Source: Flavobacteriaceae bacterium | GTDB taxonomy: Bacteria > Bacteroidota > Bacteroidia > Flavobacteriales > Weeksellaceae | Direction of reading: 5' to 3' | NCBI GenBank assembly: GCA_012522185.1 | Contig: JAAYKY010000012.1 | Span: 32,191-96,190, forward strand | Length of the DNA: 64,000 bases | Shown here: in pieces, positions 26,440-34,537 of the stretch | Layout of the letters: every line of letters begins with the position of its first letter | Numbering within the stretch: position 1 is the stretch's first letter | Position numbers and translations under genes: made by a program | The notes under the pieces: model-generated | Databases searched by the model: none | Told to the model about the DNA's origin: nothing | The model's input: only the letters and a program-made list of their open reading frames with translations

Positions 26440-27186
26440 TTAGTCTTTGTCCACCGCGTCTTGTTCATTCCACATTTGGTTTCTTTTATCATTTGCTTCT
26501 TGGAAAATTCCGTCAATTTCTTCAGCTTTGATCTGGGTGCCCTGATCGGGTTTGATTATTTTTAATTTTTTATCTGATTGTCTGATGGATTCTGCGAGAA
26601 AACGTTCGTGATACACCATGGTTTTGGAAGATTTTTCTGCTTCGAGAATCAATCCGGGTACCCCCCAATAGTCGCTCGGTCCATTTGAGATAGCCAGCTT
26701 TGGCGCATACCAAACCGTATAAACCGCAGTAGAATCTTCGGCCGTTGCTTTTCGAACCTCGAATCCCAAAATATCCTTTTTTTCTTTGGTAATTTTCCAT
26801 TCCTGCCTTTCCAATTTATCCAAAGAAAAATACTTCTTCCCATAAACGTTAAAATCTTTTCTTTGGGTTGAATCCGATAAATTTTTATAAGTAGTGCCAA
26901 ATCCGGCAGGAGCGACCTTTATCACGGCAGCATTTTGATCCTGATTATTGTTGATTTTCTCCACATAAGTAAAAGAAGATTCTTTGCCGGAAATCAACAT
27001 TTTATATTCAGCCGGATCGGGTTCTTCATTTTGTTTAAGCTGATCTCTTAATCCATCGTTAATGAATTCTTGTCTGATTTCATCAGGAAGTGTTTTTCTG
27101 ACAACGGCCTGATACGTAATTTCTAAATTCTGAGCATTTAGAAAAAGGCAGAACAAGGCAATAAAAAAGACGGTATATTTTTTCAT
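26440..27186 (-). CDS. GLPGLI family protein (B), GVPGLI variant
   Basis: A 248-residue paralogue with signal peptide KKYTVFFIALFCLFLNAQ from ATG 27186. The signature reads SDYWGVPGLILEAEK, with Val replacing the first Leu of the family motif. The preceding block FEVRKATAEDSTAVYTVWYAPKL matches gene A. It ends AVDKD. Its final 18 bases of DNA around the stop are identical to those at the end of gene C, pointing to tandem duplication. Confidence 0.86.
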   Translation of the reverse strand: MKKYTVFFIALFCLFLNAQNLEITYQAVVRKTLPDEIRQEFINDGLRDQLKQNEEPDPAEYKMLISGKESSFTYVEKINNNQDQNAAVIKVAPAGFGTTYKNLSDSTQRKDFNVYGKKYFSLDKLERQEWKITKEKKDILGFEVRKATAEDSTAVYTVWYAPKLAISNGPSDYWGVPGLILEAEKSSKTMVYHERFLAESIRQSDKKLKIIKPDQGTQIKAEEIDGIFQEANDKRNQMWNEQDAVDKD

Positions 27187-27232
27187 GGTAATGGAGTTTA
27201 ATTCTGAAGGCAATATCGAAAAATTTATTGAA

Positions 27233-27934
27233 TTAGTCTTTGTCCACGCCGCTATTGTACAGTTCATGAAATCTCTGGTCTTGTTCTTTATGAAATTCTT
27301 GGTACTCTTTCAGGCTCATTCGTTTTCCTTTTTTTGAAAGGGGAGGAGTTTTCAATTCCTTATTTTTAACTTCAATTTCGGTTGCTGTATATCTTTTAAC
27401 TTCTAAGATGTCACCATAGTCCGTTCTGATTTCTAATTCCAAAATCAATCCGGGTAGTCCGCTATAGATTTCCGGTCCATGCTTGGCAGGAAGGTTTGGG
27501 CTGTACCACGCAGTTATTTCTGTGATATCGTTCAATAATGCTGTTGCTTTTCTTACAGAAATATCTAAAATGTTTTTTGTCTCCTTTTCTAATTTCCACG
27601 GATATTCAGGCAAATTGTCTTGAAGTATAATGTCTTGTCCATAAATATTTATATTTTCCGTGAATTCATTATTCTTTAAATCTTTCTGAAGTATGCCTGT
27701 TTTTCTAATAAACCCATAGGATTTCCCTAAGTCTTGATCGTTTTGAATTCTTTCGATGTACTCGTATAAAGAATAGTTTTCATTGAGAGAGAGTTTAAAA
27801 TAGGTATAAACTCCTTCCTCTTCCTTATCGTCTTCGATTAAAATTGGAAGTACTTGATAAGTGATTTCCATTGTTTCCTGAGCCGTTGCTTTAAAGGAAA
27901 ACCACACAAAAAAGAAGGATAAGAAGGGTTTCAT
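27233..27934 (-). CDS. GLPGLI family protein (C)
   Basis: A 233-residue paralogue, signal peptide MKPFLSFFFVWFSFKATAQ. The block DISVRKATALLNDITEITAWYSPNL precedes the signature KHGPEIYSGLPGLILELEI, and the protein ends SGVDKD. The gaps to its neighbours are 46 and 54 bases on the same strand. Function unknown. Confidence 0.87.
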   Translation of the reverse strand: MKPFLSFFFVWFSFKATAQETMEITYQVLPILIEDDKEEEGVYTYFKLSLNENYSLYEYIERIQNDQDLGKSYGFIRKTGILQKDLKNNEFTENINIYGQDIILQDNLPEYPWKLEKETKNILDISVRKATALLNDITEITAWYSPNLPAKHGPEIYSGLPGLILELEIRTDYGDILEVKRYTATEIEVKNKELKTPPLSKKGKRMSLKEYQEFHKEQDQRFHELYNSGVDKD

Positions 27935-27988
27935 ATAATGAAGATTGAAAGTTTACATTTAATAAATTAAGGTAAGATTGTTTTAATT

Positions 27989-29398
27989 TTAGCCCTTATC
28001 AACACCGTAGTTTTCCAACTCAAATTGCTTATTATAAATCTCTTTTTCTAATTCATCGAATTCTTTACTTGTATAATAGGATTCAGCTGGTTTTAGTTTG
28101 TTTAATTCGAAGTTTTTCCCATTTTTCTTTATTTCTATAATTTCGTACCGATTAATCTGGGAAGAGGATTCTGTTATTTGTTTTTCTTCGACTTCCAAAA
28201 TCATTCCGGGTAATCCATAGTATAAAAGTGGTCCATCAGGAATAGGGATATCAGATGTGTACCAAACAGTAATTTGGTATTTGTTGTCATCGGTTACAGT
28301 GAATGCTTTTGTGCAATTATAACCCTGAATATTTTTGAATTCATTTCTGGAAATTACCCAATTAAAATTAGGGATAGTATCTTTAACTGAATAAAGCTTT
28401 CCATTTATTTCTTCTTCCTTTATAAATGTTTTATTCGAGAGATCTTTATTGTATTTTGCATTAGTAAGGAAAATCGTATAACGCGAATTACTCGGTTGGC
28501 TATTGTCTATCCTATCGAGATCATAAAATGTTGATTGATAGTTTTTTGTACATAATCTACTATAATTAGGAACGCTCTCTATATCATTTTTTATATCGTT
28601 GGATTTAAACTCAGTATAATATTTATAGTCCAAACAATAAGAGTCCTGAACTAAATTATCTTGAAATTTGTAAACTTCTATCGACTTGGAAGTATCTATG
28701 TGAATATCTGTATTGTACTGGCTATAGATTTGTTTCATTAGTAAATTATAATTAATGTTAGCCTCTCTAATTGCTGTATCCCAATTTAGTATCTTACGTG
28801 GGTCTGGTTTGTAATTTATTTTCAATTCCGGTGCATTATTCACAATTAATTTATTTGCTTGATAATTCACTCTGCCCTTGACTTCCAGTATCATTCCGGG
28901 CAAACCATTAAATTTCCAGGGACCATCATTGATAGGAATTTCCGGAGCAAAGTAAACCTCGTATTTTCTTCCTTTGTATGAGGTTGTGGCATATGTACAA
29001 GTATATCCAAGTATCTCTTTGGTTTTACTTTCGTCTATTTCCCATACAAATGAATCAATTTCCTCTTCTATAATTGCGTTTGTCAGATATAAAATATCGG
29101 GATCTGAATACATCTTGCCAATAGAGAAATCCTTGTAATGGTTTTTTCTTTTTTTTATTATATCTCCTCTTAACCGGTTTTCCTCGTCAAAATAGGAAGT
29201 GGTCTTGTCGATTATATTATAATCGTAGTAAAAATAAGACTGATTGTTTTCATTTATATATTTACATTGAATAGTGTCATTTCCATTTTCTTCTAAATTG
29301 TCTATTCTCAAAAACTCTGCATAATAATTATGTTGAGAGAATAGAGAAATTGGTAATAGAATAAGAAATAAAATTAAAGACCTATAATAATTGCTCAT
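27989..29398 (-). CDS. Double-domain GLPGLI protein (D)
   Basis: 469 residues, twice the usual length, with two complete GLPGLI domains in tandem: GPWKFNGLPGMILEVKG near residue 160 and GPLLYYGLPGMILEVEE near residue 395. Each is preceded by its own cysteine-containing LGYTCTYATT or IQGYNCTKAFT block and a YFAPE/WYTSD segment. Signal peptide at residues 1-21 (ending LFSQ); C-terminal tail YGVDKG, akin to DKD in its neighbours. It is the first of the four GLPGLI genes in transcription order, 73 bases after a small peptide gene. Function unknown. Confidence 0.86.
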   Translation of the reverse strand: MSNYYRSLILFLILLPISLFSQHNYYAEFLRIDNLEENGNDTIQCKYINENNQSYFYYDYNIIDKTTSYFDEENRLRGDIIKKRKNHYKDFSIGKMYSDPDILYLTNAIIEEEIDSFVWEIDESKTKEILGYTCTYATTSYKGRKYEVYFAPEIPINDGPWKFNGLPGMILEVKGRVNYQANKLIVNNAPELKINYKPDPRKILNWDTAIREANINYNLLMKQIYSQYNTDIHIDTSKSIEVYKFQDNLVQDSYCLDYKYYTEFKSNDIKNDIESVPNYSRLCTKNYQSTFYDLDRIDNSQPSNSRYTIFLTNAKYNKDLSNKTFIKEEEINGKLYSVKDTIPNFNWVISRNEFKNIQGYNCTKAFTVTDDNKYQITVWYTSDIPIPDGPLLYYGLPGMILEVEEKQITESSSQINRYEIIEIKKNGKNFELNKLKPAESYYTSKEFDELEKEIYNKQFELENYGVDKG

Positions 29399-29420
29399 TT
29401 CATAAAATTTAAGTTAGTAA

Positions 29421-29456
29421 TTAACAACAGAGGTTTAATTTAATCCCTGTTGTTAA
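29421..29456 (-). terminator. Hairpin between the peptide gene and the GLPGLI genes
   Basis: TTAACAACAG (29421-29430) and CTGTTGTTAA (29447-29456) form a perfect ten-pair stem, extendable by GG/CC after one mismatch. On the minus strand it follows the peptide gene's stop. There is no good T tract, so partial termination or mRNA 3' end protection is more likely than full termination. Confidence 0.5.
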
Positions 29457-29471
29457 AATTCAATTTACCTG

Positions 29472-29699
29472 TTAATCAGCCGCTAAAGCCGCCTGTTTTG
29501 CTTTGTTCAATGCCGCTTGAGCAGCTGTACAATCAGCTCCTGTACCACAGTAAGTATTTGCCCCTACATCTTCACATATAGTACAAGTTAGAACCTCCTC
29601 GTCCTCGGCTTTCTTGATTTCATCTTTAGAAACACTATTACTTGCCATCGCAAAACTTCCCAGTAGCCCAAAGCTACATAATAAAACTAATTTTTTCAT
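29472..29699 (-). CDS. Small secreted four-cysteine peptide
   Basis: 75 residues from ATG 29699: signal peptide (KKLVLLCSFGLLGSFAMA), a charged linker (SVSKDEIKKAEDEEV), then a core with four cysteines in a CxxC-N9-C-N5-C pattern (TCTICEDVGANTYCGTGADC), and an alanine/lysine-rich tail. The mature part is about 56 residues. Not recognised. It could be a disulfide-bonded peptide, a metal-binding peptide or a modified natural product precursor. The frame is open to an ATG at 29780, but the given start yields the better signal peptide. Confidence 0.7.
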   Translation of the reverse strand: MKKLVLLCSFGLLGSFAMASNSVSKDEIKKAEDEEVLTCTICEDVGANTYCGTGADCTAAQAALNKAKQAALAAD

Positions 29700-29840
29700 G
29701 TTAAACTCGTCATCATTTATACAAGAAATAAATACCATTGACAAAAAGATTATACAAGCTGTTTTTTGAATTTGATGCATAGATCTTTTTTTACAAATAT
29801 TTAAATTAAATCACTGACAAACAAATAGTTGATGTTCGCT

Positions 29841-29877
29841 TTCCTGAATTGTTACGGAGCAATTCAGGAATTGTTAC
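29841..29877. promoter_or_regulatory. Direct and inverted repeats in the peptide/AraC divergent region
   Basis: GAATTGTTAC occurs twice in the same orientation (29846-29855 and 29868-29877), 22 bases apart, or two helical turns. The same stretch has a perfect 11-base inverted repeat (TTCCTGAATTG at 29841-29851, CAATTCAGGAA at 29860-29870). AraC-family proteins classically bind direct repeats about 21 bases apart, so this is a likely site for the adjacent AraC-type regulator. The rest of the 295-base gap shows no gene. Confidence 0.5.
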
Positions 29878-29994
29878 AGGAAGTTCAAGTAAAAGATTTG
29901 GGTTCAGGGAATTAAAAAATGAAGAAAATTTGGAGAGAAAATGTATTTTACAAAAAAACTTCATAAGTTTAGGTACCAATTAAACTGATATAGG

Positions 29995-31713
29995 ATGAAA
30001 AATCTTGTGAATTTTTTGCTGTTTTTAGCTTTTTTAAACTTGCCCGCATTTCTTTTTGCACAAAAAATAACGGATTTGGCACAAATGTCTTATGAGGAAT
30101 TAAACAATAAGTATAATAATTTGGATAATAAGAAAGCAGAAGCAATTCTGTATGTGAATGCCTATATCTTAAAAGCGAAAATTGAAAATAATCCACTTCG
30201 TTTATTTTATGGCTATAAAAGTGCTGCAGCTTTTTCTAACGATATAAAAAAACTTGCCTACGTGGACAGTATGGTTTGGGCAGCTGAAAACACAAAGGAC
30301 AAAGATATTATAGGCAGTGCCTGGCTTTCCAGGGGAGTTAATCTTTACAATCTCAGAAATTATACTTCAGCATTGGATGCGTACAATAAAGCCGAAGAAC
30401 ATTTAAAAGAAACGAAAGATGCCTATCTGAAATATAAAGTTTTGTATAATATTGCTTTGGTAAATGCTTATTTGGGACATCATGAAATAGCCATTTCAAA
30501 GTTTGAAGAATGCAAAATACATTTTTATAATTCAATTGAAACATCAACGCATCCAAATGAAGAATACAACAACCGTAAATATTACCTTTTTACGCTCCAC
30601 CGTTTGGCAAATCTTTATCAATCCCTCGGACAATTAGGAAAGTCAAAGGAATTGATAGAAACTGGAATGAAAGAATCTTCTGATACAGAATTTTGGTACG
30701 AGAGAGCATTGTTGGAGAAAACTTTAGCGGTTCAGAAGTTTTACGAAGGAGATTACAAAATGTCTATGGGAATTTTAAAATCTCTTGTTCCTCTTTTCAC
30801 AAAGGAAGATAAATTTGACTGGGTCGCTGTTTCTTATTTTTACATAGGGAAGAATTTAGAATCCTCGCAAAAAGACAATGAAGCGATAGAATACTTCCAA
30901 AAAATAGACTCGATTTTTCAGAAAAGAAACTACCTCAATCCTGAGCTAAGGGAAGCTTATGAAATCTTACTGACTCATTATCGAGCCAAAGACAATCGAG
31001 AAAGCAAGTTGTATTACATAGAACGCTTGATTGAATTGAGCAAATTGATGGAAAAAGATTTTGTGTACCTCAATTCAACTTTGCACAAAAAGAAAGAATT
31101 TGAAACCGCCAATTTAATTTTGGAGAAAAAACAAATAGAGAAGAGTAGTCAATCTCAATCACTTTTTTATCAAATTTTGATTGGAATAGCAGGAATTTTA
31201 GTGATAGCAATCTCTGTTAAATTGTATGTAAGCCACAGAAAAAACAAGCAATTAAAACTCTTGTTAGACCGTCCAAAAATAAAGTCTCTCACAGAAGAAT
31301 TGACCGAAGAAAAGTCCATAGAATCCAATAAATTACCCATTGAAAAAATCAATGAACTGCTCGAAAAATTAAAAAGTTTTGAAAGAGAAAAAGAATTTAA
31401 TGAGCCGGGACTTACGATTGAAATCCTGTCCAAAAAATTGGAAACAAATAGTCGTTACTTATCTTTTGTGATAAACAATCATTTGGGAAAAAACTTCAAT
31501 GCCTATCTAAACGAACTCAGAATAAACCATTTGATTGACGAACTTAAATCGAATCCGTCCATGAGAACCTTGAAGATGGATGAATTGGCCAAAAAATCGG
31601 GTTATGCCAATCGGCAAAGTTTTTCCCGAGCATTTCGCTCAGTAACCAAAGTTTCACCTGCTTACTTTATTGAGAATATATCAGAATTCAAAGAAGAAGA
31701 AATCTTTGTTTGA
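29995..31713 (+). CDS. Membrane-bound TPR regulator with AraC-type DNA-binding domain
   Basis: 572 residues: signal/anchor (about 1-22, ending FAQ), periplasmic tetratricopeptide repeats (about 60-350), one transmembrane helix (residues about 390-408, LFYQILIGIAGILVIAISVKL), then a cytosolic AraC-type domain with two helix-turn-helices (LTIEILSKKLETNSRYLSFVIN; MDELAKKSGYANRQSFSRAFRS). This build is a known Bacteroidota sensor-regulator type, coupling a periplasmic signal to transcription in one protein. It is divergent from the small peptide gene and is the natural candidate regulator for the GLPGLI locus. Confidence 0.9.
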   Translation: MKNLVNFLLFLAFLNLPAFLFAQKITDLAQMSYEELNNKYNNLDNKKAEAILYVNAYILKAKIENNPLRLFYGYKSAAAFSNDIKKLAYVDSMVWAAENTKDKDIIGSAWLSRGVNLYNLRNYTSALDAYNKAEEHLKETKDAYLKYKVLYNIALVNAYLGHHEIAISKFEECKIHFYNSIETSTHPNEEYNNRKYYLFTLHRLANLYQSLGQLGKSKELIETGMKESSDTEFWYERALLEKTLAVQKFYEGDYKMSMGILKSLVPLFTKEDKFDWVAVSYFYIGKNLESSQKDNEAIEYFQKIDSIFQKRNYLNPELREAYEILLTHYRAKDNRESKLYYIERLIELSKLMEKDFVYLNSTLHKKKEFETANLILEKKQIEKSSQSQSLFYQILIGIAGILVIAISVKLYVSHRKNKQLKLLLDRPKIKSLTEELTEEKSIESNKLPIEKINELLEKLKSFEREKEFNEPGLTIEILSKKLETNSRYLSFVINNHLGKNFNAYLNELRINHLIDELKSNPSMRTLKMDELAKKSGYANRQSFSRAFRSVTKVSPAYFIENISEFKEEEIFV

Positions 31714-31729
31714 TTAGATCTTTAAAGAA

Positions 31730-31758
31730 AAACCCACAAATCAAAGACTTGTGGGTTT
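31730..31758. terminator. Bidirectional terminator between the AraC-type gene and cphA
   Basis: AAACCCACAA (31730-31739) and TTGTGGGTTT (31749-31758) form a ten-pair stem with a nine-base loop between two convergent genes. A/T tracts on both sides allow it to work in both directions. Confidence 0.8.
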
Positions 31759-31761
31759 ATA

Positions 31762-34389
31762 TTAATTTGCAATTATACTTTCATTTTCCTTGTCCAAATA
31801 AGTCTGAACAATCTCAATCGCATTGGTCACCACATCGCTCAAAGCCGTAATGAATGTTCCTTCTTTGGCATTGTTGATGGCGTGTTTGATGGCTTCGATT
31901 TCCTTCGGAATGATTTCGTAGGTAATGTCTTTATTGGACTCCTGAATTCCTTCGAGAATCAAACCGATGATTTCGTCTTCTGTACGGCCGCGCAGGTGTT
32001 TTTCCTGACGAATGATAATGTGGTCAAACATACGTCCGGCGATTTTTCCGCATTCTTTGATGTCCTCATCGCGACGGTCGCCCACACCGGCAATGATTCC
32101 GATTTTATGCGGCGAATCTATATTGCTCAGGAAATCTTCAATCGCCAAATAACTTTGCGGATTATGTGCAAAATCAATCATAATCTTAAAGTTCTTGAAA
32201 TTGAAAATGTTCATTCGTCCTGGTGTCTGCGCTGCACTTGGAATGAAAGTTTGCAAGGACAAACTCAAATCTTCTGAATGAAAACCAGTGAGGTAACCGG
32301 CCAAAGTTGCGGCAAGCGCATTGGCAATCATAAATTTGGCTTTCCCACCAACTGTCAAGGGAATTTGGGTTACTTTTTCAATTCGGATTTTCCAGTCACC
32401 TTTTTTCACGGTTACATATCCATTCTCATAAACTGCCACAATTTTACCTGCTCGGGAAAGGGCTTGAACGTGTGGCTGGTTTTCATCTAAACTGAAATAC
32501 GCAATGTTGCAATCCAGTTCTTTGGCGATTTTCAAACAATATTCATCATCCGCATTCAGAATGGCCCAACCATCGTTTTTTACACTTCGCGCCACCACAC
32601 TTTTTACTCTTGCCAGATCTTCGAGTGTATGAATATCACTCAATCCCAAATGATCTTCTTGGATATTGGTAACTACTGCGATGTCACATCGGCTAAAGCC
32701 AAGTCCTGCACGAAGAATTCCACCACGAGCGGTTTCCAGAACGGCAAATTCCACGGTTGGATCTTTTAAAATATATTCCGCACTGTAAGGTCCGGTTGTA
32801 TCGCCTTTTTCCAATAAATGGTTTTGAATGTAAATTCCGTCCGAAGTGGTAAATCCTACCCGATAACCTTTGTTTTTGACCATGTGTGCAATGAGTCGGG
32901 TAGTGGTGGTTTTTCCGTTGGTTCCCGTCACGGCAATAATCGGAATACGGCTTGGTTTTCCGGGCGGATAAAGCATGTCGATTACGGGTGCGGCTACGTT
33001 TCTCGGCAAACCCTCCGAAGGCGCCAAATGCATACGGAATCCCGGGGCGGCATTTACTTCGAGAATTACGCCACCGTTTTCTTGCAAAGGTTGGGTGAGG
33101 TTTTCGGCCATAATGTCAATCCCGCAAATATCAAGTCCGATGATGCGTGAAATTCGTTCAGCCAAAAATATATTTTCAGGATGCACCATATCGGTAACAT
33201 CTACAGAAGTTCCGCCGGTACTCAAATTAGCAGTCGATTTCAGATAAACAATTTCGCCTTTATTTGGAATTGAATCTTCTGTATAACCTAGTTTATCCAA
33301 TAAATCCATGGAGTCACGGTCAATATCAATTTCGGTCAGTACATTTTCATGTCCATAACCGCGTCTTGGGTCTTGGTTTTCAATTTCAATTAATTCTGCA
33401 ATCGTATGTTCACCATCGCCAACTACATGTGCGGGAACGCGCTGCGCTGCCGCAACCATTTTATGATTAATGACCAAAATCCGGAAATCATGTCCGGTTA
33501 TGAATTTTTCCACAATCACCCGACGACCGTATCTTTGGGCATGTTCCAGTCCAGCTTTGGCTTCATCGATTGTTTTTACATTGATAGAAGCGCCTTTTCC
33601 GTGGTTTCCACCCAAAGGTTTAATCACAATTGGAAAACCGATTTTGTCGATGGTATCTATCAAATCTTCTTCGTCCACGCAAATCGAACCTCTTGCTACC
33701 GGAACAGATGAATTTTCAAGCATCCGCTTTGTGTCTTCTTTGTCACAGGCAATATCCACCGCAATATTGCTGGTGTTGCAAGTGATAGTTGCTTGAAAAC
33801 GCATTTGGTTTACGCCATAGCCTAATTGAACCAAGGAGTTGGTTCCCAAACGAATCCACGGAATATCTCTTGCTACGGCTTCTTCGACGATGCTTCCCGT
33901 GCTCGGACCCAAACGAACTCGCTCACGGATTTCTTTCATTCGCTGAATATCGGCTTCCAAATCATAATCCACTCCGTCAATCAGTGCTTGCGCAATCCGT
34001 ACTGAAGATTCTGCCGCAAATAATCCTACATTCTCTTCTATGTAACTGAAAACCACATTATAAATTCCGGGTTCTTTGGTCACGCGCGTACGCCCAAACC
34101 CGGTGTCCATTCCAGCAAGTGTCTGAATTTCCAATGCAATGTGTTCAATGACGTGTCCCATCCAGGTCCCTTCGTCCACGCGCATAAAAAATCCACCCCG
34201 AACTCCTTCGGAACAGCGGTGCTCAATTAAACTTGGGAGCAGGGCTTCGAGTCGTTCTCGAAAACCATCGATTTTATTGGTGGGTCTTTCTTCCATTTCC
34301 TCCAGATCCAAACGCATTTGAATCAGTTTCTTACGGCGAACGCTCCAGATATTGGGGCCACGCAAAGCCTGAATTTTCAGAATCTTCAT
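31762..34389 (-). CDS. cphA: Cyanophycin synthetase
   Basis: An 875-residue CphA, which polymerises Asp and Arg into the nitrogen-storage polymer cyanophycin (multi-L-arginyl-poly-L-Asp) using ATP. The N-terminal domain (about 1-160, RGPNIWSVRRKKLIQMRLDLE) is followed by the ATP-grasp domain (FPIVIKPLGGNHGKGASINV; VILEVNAAPGFRMH) that adds Asp, and a Mur-ligase-like domain (Walker A GTNGKTTTTRLIAHM; DFAHNP; GVGDRRDED) that adds Arg. Length is canonical. It is divergent from the degradation genes cphB and isoaspartyl peptidase, making a complete synthesis/breakdown module. Confidence 0.96.
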   Translation of the reverse strand: MKILKIQALRGPNIWSVRRKKLIQMRLDLEEMEERPTNKIDGFRERLEALLPSLIEHRCSEGVRGGFFMRVDEGTWMGHVIEHIALEIQTLAGMDTGFGRTRVTKEPGIYNVVFSYIEENVGLFAAESSVRIAQALIDGVDYDLEADIQRMKEIRERVRLGPSTGSIVEEAVARDIPWIRLGTNSLVQLGYGVNQMRFQATITCNTSNIAVDIACDKEDTKRMLENSSVPVARGSICVDEEDLIDTIDKIGFPIVIKPLGGNHGKGASINVKTIDEAKAGLEHAQRYGRRVIVEKFITGHDFRILVINHKMVAAAQRVPAHVVGDGEHTIAELIEIENQDPRRGYGHENVLTEIDIDRDSMDLLDKLGYTEDSIPNKGEIVYLKSTANLSTGGTSVDVTDMVHPENIFLAERISRIIGLDICGIDIMAENLTQPLQENGGVILEVNAAPGFRMHLAPSEGLPRNVAAPVIDMLYPPGKPSRIPIIAVTGTNGKTTTTRLIAHMVKNKGYRVGFTTSDGIYIQNHLLEKGDTTGPYSAEYILKDPTVEFAVLETARGGILRAGLGFSRCDIAVVTNIQEDHLGLSDIHTLEDLARVKSVVARSVKNDGWAILNADDEYCLKIAKELDCNIAYFSLDENQPHVQALSRAGKIVAVYENGYVTVKKGDWKIRIEKVTQIPLTVGGKAKFMIANALAATLAGYLTGFHSEDLSLSLQTFIPSAAQTPGRMNIFNFKNFKIMIDFAHNPQSYLAIEDFLSNIDSPHKIGIIAGVGDRRDEDIKECGKIAGRMFDHIIIRQEKHLRGRTEDEIIGLILEGIQESNKDITYEIIPKEIEAIKHAINNAKEGTFITALSDVVTNAIEIVQTYLDKENESIIAN

Positions 34390-34508
34390 AAAATAAATTA
34401 TTTAAGTTGTCCTAATTAATATGTGTCTAGCTAAAATTAATTCTTTTTTTTAATTAATCTACTTTTCATATAAGAATCTTGAAAAATTCTTATAAATTCA
34501 ATTCGACT

Positions 34509-34533
34509 AAATCTAAAATTGTATTTAGATTTG
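34509..34533 (+). promoter_or_regulatory. cphB promoter overlapped by a perfect palindrome
   Basis: TAGATTTG (34526-34533) fits the -7 element and ends only four bases before the cphB ATG, implying a leaderless or nearly leaderless mRNA. AAATCTAAA (34509-34517) and TTTAGATTT (34524-34532) are perfect nine-base arms with a six-base spacer covering the -7 element, a plausible operator. Confidence 0.45.
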
Positions 34534-34537
34534 CCAA

